Source: Sambucus nigra (Eukaryota > Streptophyta > Magnoliopsida > Dipsacales > Adoxaceae). From it: 64,000 bases of DNA. The stretch is taken from contig OX422211.1 of assembly GCA_949130495.1 (NCBI GenBank), positions 338,215,504 to 338,279,503 of the forward strand. Reading direction: 5' to 3'. Below the pieces are notes generated by a model. It made no database searches. It was not told the origin of the DNA and saw only the letters and a list, made by a program, of their open reading frames with translations. Numbering within the stretch: the stretch's first letter is position 1; the number at the start of each line of letters is the position of its first letter. Positions 45,827-57,513 of this stretch are shown one piece after another. A program made the position numbers and the translations under genes.

Positions 45827-47026
45827 TGGGAGGGCGGCTGGAAAGAGTGGCCTCTACCGCTCATTATGGGCAACCTGTTGCTATGGGGACCTATCTCCCT
45901 CTGGGAAATCCTGGCACCTATGGCCATTCTTGCCACATTCAAAACATCTTCCCCTGGAGTTACCTCCCCTCTGCCCCTACTGACCACAGCCCTGTTGGTC
46001 GTTACCACCCCGCCATTGGACCTGCTGAAAATGCTGCTGACCCTAATGGACTCGTTGTCGTCCTTACTACTAACGGTGTTGGCCCTGTTAGCCATGCTGA
46101 TTAGACTGGCCCTGCTGGCCCTACCTGAATCCCCTAAATCCATGTCTAGAGTCACTTGATCGGAACCGCTTGGCAAGGTCCCCCTGATAAGAACTCTGCT
46201 CACTATAACGGGTCTGCCCCTGGGCTGCTGTTGCCCCACTAGTACTATTGCCCCCTGTCCTGCCCTGCTGGCTGGACTCCCCTGCTCATTTGCTCCCCTA
46301 CAGATGGAAGCGGTGATCCTGACAGTGTAACAAAGCAGTGTTGAGTACATCAGTGTAGGTACTCAATGATAGATTGTCTATGAGGTGCTGATGGATCCTC
46401 TAGGCTAATCCATCTATAAATAACAGTATCTTATTCTCCTCGATGGGTGCCTCATCTCTCACTATAGTGAGAAGTCTAGTAAACTCCTCCTCGTATTCAG
46501 TAACAGTCATGCTTTCCTGCTTCAGATTCAGTAACTTCCGCCTCATCTCAGTCTGCACGGTGGATGGGAAGTACTTACGATCAAACTGTGCCCAGAATGA
46601 CTGAATCGTGATAGTGTCCCTCTCCTCCAAGGTGGTAGTGGACTCCCACCACTACAAAGCGACCCCCACTAGCTTGAAGGAATCCAAAAGCTATCTCTGC
46701 ACGTCAGTGCACTCATACATGCGTAGATTCCTTTGGATATCTTTCTTCCATTGGCTGGTGACTAATATGTCCGAACTACCCGAGAACTCCGGGGGATGCA
46801 CCTTCTGAAAGGCATCCCTAACCCACTCCCATGCAGATGGAAGTTGTGCTGGTACTGGCGCCACTGCCTGAATCTGGGGTGGAGCCTGCTGCACTACCGC
46901 TAACGCGGCGTTCATCGCCTGAGCAACAATAGCGGCTAGCTCAGTTGAGTTCATCATTCCCTGAGCCGGAGCTGCTGGCTGCTCGGCCTGGGCATTCCTG
47001 TCTCGAGGGGCGCATCTTGGAGGCAT
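45827..47026 (-). pseudogene. Tekay gag, broken
   Basis: Minus strand. It starts MPPRCAPRDRNAQAEQPAAP at 47026. The capsid shows FQKVHPPEFSGSSDILVTSQ, ITIQSFWAQFDRKYFPSTVQ, LLNLKQESMTVTEYEEEFTR and LLFIDGLA (46860-46400). A Gln/Gly-rich linker follows. The zinc knuckle is RCFECGKNGHRCQDF (about 45955-45915), in which the last Cys is Phe. Stops lie near 46690, 46635 and 46400. Confidence 0.85.
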
Positions 47027-47198
47027 TTAAAATGAGAAGGGAGTTTATTAGTCTACAGTTATTAACAAATCTTGAATAGCTGAAGACATAAGTGTACATA
47101 CAAGAATACAACAGTCCTAAAAATAGGACTCTATATCAAAGATGCTAAGCTGGAAGCGAAATAAGCCGTAAAAATCCTAAAGGACACTAAAACCTGAT

Positions 47199-47212
47199 GC
47201 TCTGATACCACC
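47199..47212 (-). other. Tekay primer-binding site
   Basis: On the minus strand, TGGTATCAGAGCATC (GGTGGTATCAGAGC including spacer) follows the LTR end. It is an exact match to the initiator-methionine tRNA primer site used by chromoviruses. Confidence 0.88.
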
Positions 47213-50200
47213 TGTGACACCCCGCCTAATTAAATACCGGGTGATCAGTCCTTTATTAAATTAAAAATCAAGGTGGACGGTTGGTTCATTCTTAGCATCA
47301 CTATCGCAAAATAAAATTTTCAATTTAAACACCCTAAATAATTAAGCTAAGTGTCAAAACAATTTAAAACCTTATTTCCAATTTATTAAATCCAAACATA
47401 AAAACCTTTTTAATAACCAATATTTTAAGAATTCATAAATGCAAAGGAAGGATAATAGTACACAAGAATTTAAATCATCAAGATAAACCAAACCAGTTTA
47501 AAACCATAAATGAAACCATCCTGACAATAATTAAAACCCAAAGAGTACCGAATACTATAAATGCAAATGAACAGTAATCTCTGACAAATCGAACTGAATA
47601 AAAAAACGGGCGACACATGCCCTAACTAATCAGAACTAAAATAAGAATAGAGTCAACAACGAGATCGTCTAAGCAATGGCCTGCAACTCCCACATAAGCT
47701 GCAGCGTGTCCGTTTCAAGGAATCTAAGCATGACGCCCCACTGGCTGGGCACCTGTAATATATACATATATATATACAAGAGAAAAGAAATAACAGGAAA
47801 CGGGTCAGAGACAGAGTGTAAAATATTTTAAAAATTATTTAGCAAGTATTTAAAATGCTTACCGGCTAATGTCACAACCATGTTAGTATGCGACACTCTC
47901 TTGAGAAATTCTCTCCTCTTATCTAATGTGCACGCCTACCGTACTATTAATCACAAAGGTTTATTTTAACTCGGCTTTCCCATAAGGTTTTATTCCATTA
48001 AATACTATGGCTAAGATAATTAATTTCTGAAAATTAATCTCTCATATATCTTATGTTATATAAAATAACCCAGTGATGTCACAAAATTCCCAAACACTCA
48101 TAATAAAGTTGGAGTATTTATTCATTACTTAACTACTTTTACGCATAGTAGAAAGTTCCCACACTTATATATATATATATATATATATATTAGCCACTCA
48201 TATAATATATATACTGTCGGCACCCCACATAAAATCTATGGTGATGGCATACTCTGCTATCAAGTCCTCGTATCACTTGTACTAAGGGAAATACTAGTCC
48301 GGAATCACTCTCGAACCGTATTAACATAAAACACATACAATTGGAGGCGAAGTACAATTCCAAGTCACTAAGAGATCAGCACATACCCTCATGTCTCTTA
48401 GGACCATCTGACTATCACTCAAATAGCTTGTATCAAGGATACTATCTTCTAGGGTACAAGTCGTTATCCCTCATAAAGGCCCAATCGAGATAAGACTGTC
48501 CCGACGCAGAAACCCCCGTGATAGCAAGTAGCTCGGGTATGATTTTTACATAGATATATATAATATATGCCTAATCACGCAATCATATATATATAAGTAT
48601 TCACATTTTTAAATTAGTTGCGCCCATGGCCCATAATTATAATTATCCGTTCTTAGCACATTTTACTCGGTTATCTCACACAACGGACTCGTCACCTTAT
48701 TTCTCACATATAAGTTACTCCATACTTACTTCTCATCTCTCGAAGTATTCTATTTACCTAAGTAAAATTTTAGTAGGCACTCTCACTTATCTCCTAGTCT
48801 AACTTACTCACGAGTCTGGATCTTTTATTAGACTTACGCATGATTTCATATGTGTGAATAACTTTTCGTTAGCCCAAAATTTCATACTACATTAAATCTC
48901 ACTCAACGGGGTCTACCTAGGCCCTACTGGTCCTCTTTATATCCCATTATACTCTAATAATAACAATCAAGGGTTCCTACGCATTTTAACCAGATTAAGC
49001 CAACGGACGAAAAATATGCATTTTTCCAGGAGGGGCCAATCGATTGAGGAAAGGGGGTCGATCGATCGATGTTCTTGGGTCGATCGATCGATCAAGTAGT
49101 TCTTGCCCAGAAACTGCCATTAAAACCTACGGGTTTTATCTTCCAATTTTTTCCAAAAAATCATTAAAAACTCCCAAACTCTCAAATAACATTACTACAA
49201 GTTCTATATACATATATGCAAGATTTCCTACGTGAAACATATACAAATTCAACAACGGAATTGAATTAAAGGGTCAATTTATTTTAATCATCAATAACCC
49301 TAACTTCCTACTAAACTTCCATTATTCTATTTCTTTTTCCAGATATCTCACTTCTAAATTAATCAATTTTCATGGGTAATCCTCTACATATGATTGGGAT
49401 GTCCAGGGTTTATTTATTTTCTCTACAACATGTGATTGGGTTCTCTAAATCCTTGAGTTCTTCCATGAAACATAGGTTCAATCATCCTAATCAAACATGG
49501 TGTGACATTTAACTAAAGGAGAAGCAAGATAGATACTTCCCTGGAATTTGAGTTTCTGATTTGTGGACGAAAGAGGTATGGTTACGTTCCTCGTCACGTG
49601 ATCTACGCTTTGCTGGTGGTGGTGGTGGCGGTGTAAACGTCTGAATCTTTGGCCTTGAGTTGCTTGGAAAGCTCTCCAACTCCTTCTCTAATGGACATTC
49701 TTTGATTTTTGTGTTTGTTAACCCTAGAAGGCAACTCCTAAAGGCTAATTTATCCTTAGGAAATTTGTGGGTTTAATTACCCAAAAATGTCAAATGTCTA
49801 TAATACCCTCCCGGGATGCCAATTAGGCCTAAAAATGCCCCGAGACCCAAACTAAACCATTGGGTACATTATTTTGACTATCTCAACCCTTCCGGACACA
49901 TTGGCGTACTCAAAATGACCATACGGGTGACTTATAATTTATTCACTTTTAATAATAATAATTTAGTCCTGACACGACACAAGCGCGTCCCGACTTAAAT
50001 TTCCATAATTGCCATTTTGTTCACTTGTGACAATTTTTATAAAATCAATCTTATATATTACTTTACTCATTTAGTAATATTCGACAAATTTCCAATAATT
50101 ACTACCTCTCGTCACGCTGGTAACTATTTAAATAAATTCCCGAATTAATATTAAATTAAAATCTCAATTTAAATTTAATAAATCCCCAAATTTTAAAAGC

Positions 50201-50222
50201 CATAAAAATACGGGGTATTACA
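47213..50222 (-). repeat. Tekay 5' LTR
   Basis: It runs TGTGACACCCCGCC to GGGGTATTACA. Relative to the partner it has an extra CAATCGATTGAGGAAAG in the GATC-rich zone (near 49030-49060), an extra stretch of about 35 bp at 49462-49496, and different (TA)n lengths. Confidence 0.93.
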
Positions 50223-51012
50223 GTTTCATGAGAAAAATTGAACAGTAACGCATATAATCATCAATAAAGGAGACATAATATCGAGACCCTCCTCTTGTAA
50301 TAATAGGAGAGGGTCCCCACGCATCAGAATGAATAGCATCAAATGGTGCAAAAGTAGAGGAAATAATTTTATTAAACGGTAAAGCTGAACATTTTGCAAG
50401 TTTACAATCGCTACAATCAGAAATATCATGACAATGCAAATTTCCCAATTTTCCTGAAGAAAACAAATATTTTAATCACGACCCTAAGACATGACCAAGA
50501 CGAGAGTGCCATAAATAAAATCTAGACGAATATGAACTCAAACGAAAGGATGATAAGTCAACACTGGAAACTGCAACCATTGGTAGATTGAGTTTCTCCA
50601 TGATGTACAATCCCCACTGCCTACGGCGTGTCCCAATCACATTCTGAGACTGTGGATCCTGCACATAACAAAAGGTAAAAGAAAATAAAACTGAGTAAGA
50701 GGCATCACATAGTTGACCAATAGAAATAAGATTCATTGTAAGCTTAGGAATGTGGTAAACATTAGAGAGAGATAAGTTGGGTGAGTCAATAGTCCAAACA
50801 CCCGTTGAGGGCATGGGAGTACCATCAGCAGTCATAACAGGCAACGAAGAAATGGGACAAAAAGAACCAAAAGAGGACAAATTTGGTGACATGTGATTAT
50901 AAGCGCCGGAGTTTAGAATCCAAATACCTGAGGACTTACCTGGTGAAGAGATGGACATGGCGTGAGGTTGTGTGGTAAGAAACCTTTGAAACTGCTCAGC
51001 AAGAGAAGACAT
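50223..51012 (-). pseudogene. Copia-2 protease and integrase N-terminal part, broken
   Basis: Minus strand. The protease has IWILNSGAYNHMSP, where the catalytic D of DSGA is N (50911-50913). The pre-integrase motif FYLWHSRLGHVLG lies near 50500, with a stop just after it. The integrase zinc pair CSDCKLAKCSALPFN and the first catalytic Asp in DAIHSDAWGPSPI (near 50330) follow, then RYYVSFIDDYMRYCSIF. The Tekay element cuts the domain at 50223. The rest is at 38803-39357. Confidence 0.87.
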
Positions 51013-51126
51013 GGATGGAGTTGATGATGAAGAACCTGATGCAAATGAGTATTATGGCAGTACAACTGATGCAGTATTAGGCTGTGAAGGCCTATATGAA
51101 CGTTGCTGATATTGGTTGTTGGATTT

Positions 51127-51972
51127 CTAAGTAGAAAATTGTTGTTGAGGTGGTTGACTATTTGATGGTTGTTGTTGTGCTCGCAACTTAGGGCACTGAA
51201 ACTTCCAATGTCCCTTCTCCTTATAGTAGCTACATTTATCACTTGCAACTCTCAAATAAAGCTTGTTTTGATTACTAGAAATTGGCCAAGAGGAGGCTAC
51301 GAAAATAGATGGATTAGGGTCCGAAGAAATTACCTTCCCTGACTGAGTCTTGAGACGAATCTCATCGGCTAACAACTCGTGAATAGCGGAATCAACATTT
51401 AAAAGTGGGATACGATGAAGAATCGACCCACGAAGACCCTCAAAATCATCACACAATTCCATCAGAAACTGAACTAGGCGTTGTTCCTCCCTATTGGCAA
51501 TATATGGTGTAAAGGCCAGCAAGTCAGCTGACTCTGTGAGAGCCAACCGATCCCAAAGATCCGTCATAGCAGAATAGAATTCCTGGATACTCAAATTTTT
51601 TTGCTCAAGAGCCCAAATATTGCACTCCAACTGGTACTTTTTTGCGAAATTAGATTGTGTATACAATCTGCCCAAATGATTCCAAACATCCTTTGCATAA
51701 TCATACTTAGCCAACTGCATACCTATGGAAGGCGCAACAAAGTTGCTGATCCAAGTGATGATTTTCGAGTTGTTTGCTTCCCAAACATCCAACAACTCTG
51801 CATATTTTTCAACGTTCATCTTATCACTAGGTTTACTCAAATTGCCATTAATGTAACCCCAAAGCTTCTTCCCCTTCAAAAAATTCTTCATAACATAACT
51901 CCAATATGTATAATGTTTTCTATCTAATCTGACATTAATCGATGGCAGCGAATCATCTCTTTCACTAGCCAT
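51127..51972 (-). pseudogene. Copia-2 gag, long open frame
   Basis: Minus strand. The best start is MASERDDSLPSINVRLD at 51972; a few in-frame codons lie upstream. It is open for about 280 codons: HYTYWSYVMKNFLKGKKLWG, LLDVWEANNSKIITWISN, SIGMQLAKYDYAKDVWNHLG, IQEFYSAMTDLWDRLALTES and DFEGLRGSILHR. This is a copia gag of the UBN2/gag-polypeptide type. The knuckle CSYYKEKGHWKFQC has Tyr for the second Cys. The open frame ends at a stop just before the protease, so this is the best preserved part of the element. The RNA-binding motif is damaged. Confidence 0.88.
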
Positions 51973-52103
51973 TGTGAAAATAAACAATCAAACAGTACCC
52001 AAACAGAACCAAATCGAATGAACTAAATAATTAATCGAACAAATACGAGGGAAAACGATCATCAATACCTTCGAAATAGTCGAGCAAACAGAAAAAGTGC
52101 CTC

Positions 52104-52299
52104 CGATAACATATCAAAGAACTACAATCAATGGAAATAAGAAAAGAGGGGCTAGGGTTTCATATTAACATAAACTAGAATACAATACAATGAGAAGAAG
52201 GAAAGAGAACATATGACCTACTACACTCACCTAACAATGAAAGAGAAAATACTAAAATACCCTTAATGCTAAATAAAACTGTAATATAAAACTCTAATA
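52104..52299 (-). repeat. Copia-2 5' LTR
   Basis: 196 bp, CGATAACATATC to CTCTAATA on the plus strand, partner of 36695-36895. Next to it on the minus strand the sequence is GAGGCACTTTTTC. The usual TGGTATCAGAGC primer site is not visible, so the primer is uncertain. Confidence 0.9.
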
Positions 52300-52304
52300 T
52301 GATT

Positions 52305-54141
52305 TACACCAAGGGGACTACTAGGCTATCATGAGTACCTTGATTATTTATTAAACAAAGATATCGAATACAATACTTTCTAAATTCAACCAATACTATA
52401 TTCTTACACTTTTAACCCAACCGGATGCAGAATTTTACTTTAAAATAAAGAAAAAGAAAAAAATAAGGAAATGAATCAGGGATTCAGATGGATTTATTTC
52501 CTACCTTGCATATTGAGCAACAAGAGTTTCTTCCAAGTGAAATTCCATTAAGAACGATCATATTATCTACCTTCTAAAAATAACCATAACTTGTAAATAT
52601 TTTAATCTGAAAACAGTAATTACAAATAAATTATTAAGAGAATCATCATACGTTATATCTACCTATAATCAAGTTTGGATTAGATTGCTATAGACTCTAC
52701 TGGAATTACCCCCCTATGACATCCAAATCATGTTAATAAGCATTGCTAGTCATAGTCTAAAAGAGTACACATAAATTGCAAAAGTATTTTTTAAAAAAAG
52801 CTCACAATTTGTAAGTTTTCACATCTGATGGATATCGAGCTTAATGATGGTAAATTGGCACGTGCAAACAAACATGTCGTGTCTACAAAAAAGCCATGTT
52901 TTCATTTGATCCTTGTAACCTCTCCCTTTCGTCCTTTATAATGTTAGTTACTTGACAAACATATTTAGGGTAGTTACATAAATTTTTGAGTTATAATATT
53001 CTTGAAAAGCTCAAAAAATAGAGGAAATGGAAATGTTTGTGGCGGTATTGGTTGACGTAGGGTGGTGCAAACTAGGTAGGGTAGGTAGGTCAACCAATCG
53101 AATTCGGACCGGATCAAGGTCAATCCATATCCGTTTATTATGAAAATTAACTGACAATATCGGATTCGGATCATACAGTAGATCTTTATAACTCCAATCC
53201 ATATTCGAATCCTAACGGATTCAAATCGGATAAGATATTATCCGACAACATATTAAATACATACTATATTTATATATTTAATAATAACTTGGATACTAAA
53301 ACATATAAAATTAAGCTTATAAAAATATGTAATATGTAACATTTATTTCCATGTGTAATAATAATCATGAGATGATATAAATCATGGTTATAGATTAAAA
53401 ATATTAACTATATAATATTTTATTATGTTATCTATTCAATATACCAAGTAGGATCGGATTCTCAACTCATCGAATATTTATCAACCCTAAATCCGATCCA
53501 TTTACAAATCGGGTAAACAAGGATATCGGATTGCATAACACCAATTTATATCAGAATAGATATACCGGATTCGGATCGGATTAGGATAAAAACCCAATCC
53601 ATTGACAGGCCTAGGGTAGGGAGTGGTGTCATGAAGAGAAAGTAAAAATGTTATGCCGCTGATGTATTTACTAATATTTTATCATATATTTATTAAATAT
53701 TAAGTCGGATCGGTTTCTTAACGGATCGGATATTTATCTATCCAAATGAGATGTATTTACTAGTCGGATTATCAGGTTATTAAATTACATAACACAAATC
53801 CATATCTGAATATATATACCTGATTCGGATCAAAATTCGATCAATTGAAAAGCCTAAGGTAGGAGTGGTTCCTCGTAGAGAAAGTAAAAATGTTGTGCCG
53901 CCGATGGTGGTGGTGGCAGGTATGAAGGTTCAGGTTTATTTAGAGTTCAGTGGGGTAGAAAAAGAAAAACTGGGATGAATTAGGTTTAAATTCCTTTGAC
54001 TTGTGGGTCACCCTCTATGTGTCGTGTTACGATACAAATAATAGAAACTAATGTGGTGTTAGAGATTTTTGGTGGGTGCCTCTAACAGCACTTGTTTTAT
54101 GAAGCTAAAATGCCTACTCTTTTGCATTTTGTTTAAGAGGC
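52305..54141. other. Unassigned AT-rich stretch with a CGGATT-rich degenerate element
   Basis: No gene is recognised. Around 53058-53612 the sequence is full of CGGATTCGGATCGGATT-like words and ends AATCCATTGACAGGCCTA. That form resembles ends of hAT-like MITEs (TAGGCCTGTCAATGG when inverted). The region 53440-53660 is repeated in degenerate form at about 53690-53910, including the flank GAGAAAGTAAAAATGTT. I could not fix matching ends or a target duplication. Confidence 0.4.
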
Positions 54142-55153
54142 TGATGATGCAGAAAATAGCACCACCCTTCAAGGTGTTTGTAAGCTCAATTCAATGTTAA
54201 TAATGGCAGCATAAGAGTACATATACATATAGTAGATAGAGGTGAGGAGAAGAGGATTCACACCGAAATATAAGTGGTTCAGCCAATCCGGCCTACGTCC
54301 ACTGTGCAAGTGTATGATGTGTATCACTGTATGAGGGCTCTAATGGTCATAGATACAATCTCTCAAGCTCTCTCTCTACTGTGTATTTGAACAGATTTTC
54401 AGCTATGTTTTCTCATTTCGGATCCTTTTCAAGGTAGAGGATGACCTCTATATATAGTGCCTGGGGGTGTAGTGTACCCCCCCCCCCCCCCCCCCCAAGC
54501 ATGCAATGAGTATATGCATGAGGATCGAACCAGTATGAAAATGACACCTGGTTGATCTCATGTAGATAATGATGACCTCAATATTCCCCTCACGTGGGGG
54601 GAATGATTCGGTTATAAATTATTTATGTACATGTGTTCCTAGCCCCACATATGCGCAGAAGAGCTCGGCCATCTGTGATTGGTCACAAGCTCAGCCCGAA
54701 AGAGGACGAGGGGGAGACCTTGGTTCAGTGGGAGAGACGAAGTATGACACGTTGAGCTATAACATCGGCTTGGGCCGAGGTGATGGTGGTGCAACAGGAA
54801 CATCGGCTGAGGATCAGCCGAGATTGGTTCTGGCGATGTGATGGCCACCTCGGCCTGTTCCTAGCCGAGGCTGCGAAATTTGGATGCCCAGATAATGACT
54901 TAGCCGGGATTGATGCTGATGACGGGCAACCTCTTCATCTTCCGAGCCGAGGTTGCGATCCTTGGAAGACCAATTGGATAACCTTCCCTGGGTCATGGAG
55001 ACCTCACTTGCCTAGGTAGCTAGCAACGTCGTCCGTAGCCGACCTTTCCTAGGACGAGTCCGCTAGGTGATGATCCATGGTCCCTTCAGCATCGGCCATC
55101 TCCATGGCCGAGGTTGATGTCTCTGAGTCAAGGGGTACATTCAGGGCATATCA
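54142..55153 (-). repeat. Tat-2 3' LTR
   Basis: The left edge TGATGATGCAGAAAATAGC resembles the Tat-1 LTR edge TGTTGATGTCAAAAAATGG. The right edge GGGCATATCA is followed by ATCACCCCCTAGCCCT, which on the minus strand is a polypurine tract, so the start is TGATATGCCC. Inside are GTGGTTCAGCC...GCCTACGTCCACTG (shared with Tat-1), a TATATATAG box (about 54449-54457) and a run of 20 C at 54477-54496. The partner copy is outside the window. Confidence 0.7.
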
Positions 55154-55722
55154 ATCACCCCCTAGCCCTTAGTTACATGTGAGAGCAGGTGACTGTGGGG
55201 TCTACAACTTCGAGGTCCTTCTTCCTTATGCCAATGTTCATTTGACACTTGTCAATTGCTGAAGTGTGAGGCGTGCCTGGCAAGCATGTGATGCCAGCCG
55301 TCCTTCGGGGCTCCCACGGCAATGATGGGACTTGGGACGCGTGCCTTAGGTGTTGAGGGTTATACCCTCCTTTCTTCTCCTTCTTTTTCATTTCTACACT
55401 CCCTCGCCTGAATCTCTCTCTCTACAAGGGTTTGCTTAAGGAGCTTGTTGGTGTCTTTTTCTTGCAGCTCTCTCTCTCTCTTCTTCACAAATCTTCTTAG
55501 GTATCGTTTATCTCCACTTTTTCTCCTTTTGTTGCATTTTTTGCCTTATTCTTCCATTCGTTGTACTTTTTGGTGATCTTAAGCACTTTCCGGTGAACCT
55601 ATGAGTTTTCCGGTGAACTGTTCGTTCATTATTCTTGCTCAAAAATCCAGTCTTGATCTTTAATTTCATTTGCCAATATTGTTTGTAATTTAGGAGAGTC
55701 ATAAGTCTAGCGTCTGCCTCAT
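55154..55722 (+). promoter_or_regulatory. Upstream region and leader of the Tat-2 antisense gene
   Basis: It begins with the pol-strand polypurine tract. GGGTTATACCC near 55360 is a weak TATA candidate. CT-rich sequence (CTCTCTCTCTAC, CTCTCTCTCTCTTC, 55415-55490) then leads to the ATG at 55723, as in the CT-rich leader of the Tat-1 copy. I see no ORF of its own. Confidence 0.4.
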
Positions 55723-56967
55723 ATGCTCAGACCCCCTTCCCAACTCTTAGAGGAGTTCCCCTCTCTTAGAGAGAAGAACTTAGAGAAAATTAGGCAAATA
55801 GAAAGAGCACAGGAGGAAGCTCGTAGGTCAGAGGAATTCCCCCTCAGACCTATCTTTCCACCACCTCTGAAGGTCATATACCCTGAACCAACCGAACCAG
55901 TTAACCAACTAGAGGTCCCAGCTGAACCCTGTCCAATGTCGGAGTTTGAGTCCTCCACCTTAGACCCTATGTCTGTGGAATCCTTCCAAGAGGCCATGGA
56001 CTTCTCGAGTCAATTAGATTAGGTCCCTGATCAGGCAGAGGTTTCCAGTCGGGCCTCGTCTCACAAAAGTTCAAGCACATCAACCTCTTCCTCAGGGGTT
56101 GAAATTATTGGACCAAGTGTGGTTGTTACACCGATTCTTGAAGCTATTCCTCTATCGACTGTCACAGGGGCTGAGTTCGCTCAGAGGTTTCCAAGCAATG
56201 CCCCATCGTCTGCTCAGGCCGACGTTGAGCCAGATGATGATGATGCTGAGAGTGATATTGACATCTCTGAGGCAGCCGAGATTGAGAGTTCAGTCAGTGA
56301 AATCGACCTCCTATCCTTTAGATATCTATATTCCATAGGCCCCTCTATAAAACTCAGGAAACCTTTGAGGGAAGAGAGGGCTTATGACTGCCGAGATGGT
56401 GAGATCTGCCTATACAAGAAGATGTTTAAGTTTGGATTTTGTCTGCCCATCCATCCCATCATCAGGTCTATATTGGCCTATATCAACTTAGCCCCTTCCC
56501 AGTTGTCACTCAATGCTTGGAGGGTGATAATTGGAGCCATTATCTTATGGAGGGTTATTCATCACTCAGACCTTCCTGTCCAAGTCTTTACAGGATGCTA
56601 TGTCCCTTCATCTGCCAGAAACCATTCGAGCTATTATTATTTTTTAGCTCGGAAGCCAGAAAAGAAGATGCTTCAGATTACCCAAACCTCAAACCATAAC
56701 TGGAAGCCACGTTATTTTTTCGCCTCAGTGCCATGGGAATTTGGTCCATGTGCCCCCTCTTCCTTATTAGAGCTGATAATGCCCCTGAGATGGGGAAAGG
56801 TTACGATGGAGGCTAGGCCGACCCTGGGATAAGCCAACTTAATCTTCAGAAGGTCAAAGACCTTCGGGATCAGGGGGAGCATGGTCTTCTTATCAAATTC
56901 GAGCACCTGATGACCCCCTATTACCTCTCTGAGACTGGTCTAGGGGGAAGTCCTCTTACAGAGCTTG

Positions 56968-57046
56968 GTAAGTGATTTTTATTTCAAGTAATAGCTATGA
57001 ATTTATGTATGTCTGACTCTCTAACTCAGACCTTTCTATCTTGCAG
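56968..57046 (+). other. Intron 1 of the Tat-2 antisense gene
   Basis: The donor is GAGCTTG|GTAAGTG and the acceptor CTATCTTGCAG, 79 bp. Splicing joins TEL to ERPKSISDELWEM. The upstream part must be read in the frame entered after the 56815 frame change. Confidence 0.75.
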
Positions 57047-57429
57047 AGCGTCCAAAGAGCATATCTGACGAGTTGTGGGAGATGGCAGCACCAAGTTTAA
57101 TGAAGCTCGTTAAAAAGGCAGGTCTGAATGCTCCTCCTCCCCCTCCCTCAACCTCGAGGGCTGAGGCCACCAAGAAGAGAAAGGTTGTCGATCCTGCCCC
57201 TGAGGATCGGAGGCAGAAGAAAAAAGGTGGAGATCGTGCCATCCCTATTTCTTCTGAGGATGCATTGGCTGCTCGTATAGAGCAACTGAAAATTAATGAT
57301 AGCATCATAGGCCATAGTTTACAGGCGTTGGATGCCATCGGCTCTGCTATGACCGATGCTGACAAACGCTTTTATCGATCCATGGACACCCCTCTGCTGG
57401 TTGAGTTTGGCCTTCACAGGTCTATTCAG

Positions 57430-57513
57430 GTATGACTTTAGATTTCAGTTTAGCTTCGAAGTGTAACCTCTGTTTTTAATTTCAACTTATATATACAACC
57501 ACATGATTTGTAG
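57430..57513 (+). other. Intron 2 of the Tat-2 antisense gene
   Basis: The donor is ATTCAG|GTATGAC and the acceptor ATGATTTGTAG, 84 bp, phase 0. Splicing joins HRSIQ to GLVAMHHLANYTLKK. It corresponds in position and phase to 11451-11529 of Tat-1. Confidence 0.75.

Larger units (their letters stand above)
39363..50222 (-). mobile_element. Tekay-type chromovirus (Ty3/gypsy) nested in Copia-2
   Basis: Long LTRs (39363-42325, 2963 bp; 47213-50222, 3010 bp), an initiator-methionine-type PBS, a polypurine tract and a C-terminal chromodomain identify a Tekay/Del chromovirus. Perfect target duplications GTTTC flank it (39358-39362 and 50223-50227). Minus-strand order is gag, protease, reverse transcriptase, RNase H, integrase, chromodomain. 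LTRs look about 3-4% different by eye, so it is younger than its host Copia-2. The protease, polymerase and knuckle each lack a key residue. Confidence 0.93.
36695..52299 (-). mobile_element. Copia-2: Ty1/copia retrotransposon with a nested chromovirus
   Basis: Short LTRs (36695-36895 and 52104-52299) and perfect 5-bp target duplications TGATT (36690-36694 and 52300-52304) define the element. On the minus strand the order is gag, protease, integrase, reverse transcriptase, RNase H. The integrase is cut by the Tekay element at 39363-50222. LTR copies differ by roughly 7-8% (counted by eye). The catalytic Asp of the protease and the first catalytic Asp of the polymerase are both lost, so it is dead. 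Confidence 0.92.

Noticed and set aside
45694..46159. Long overlapping ORFs on both strands over the Tekay gag linker
   Set aside because: These are shadows of the GC-richer Gln/Gly linker of gag. The correct gag frame on the minus strand carries the knuckle RCFECGKNGH.
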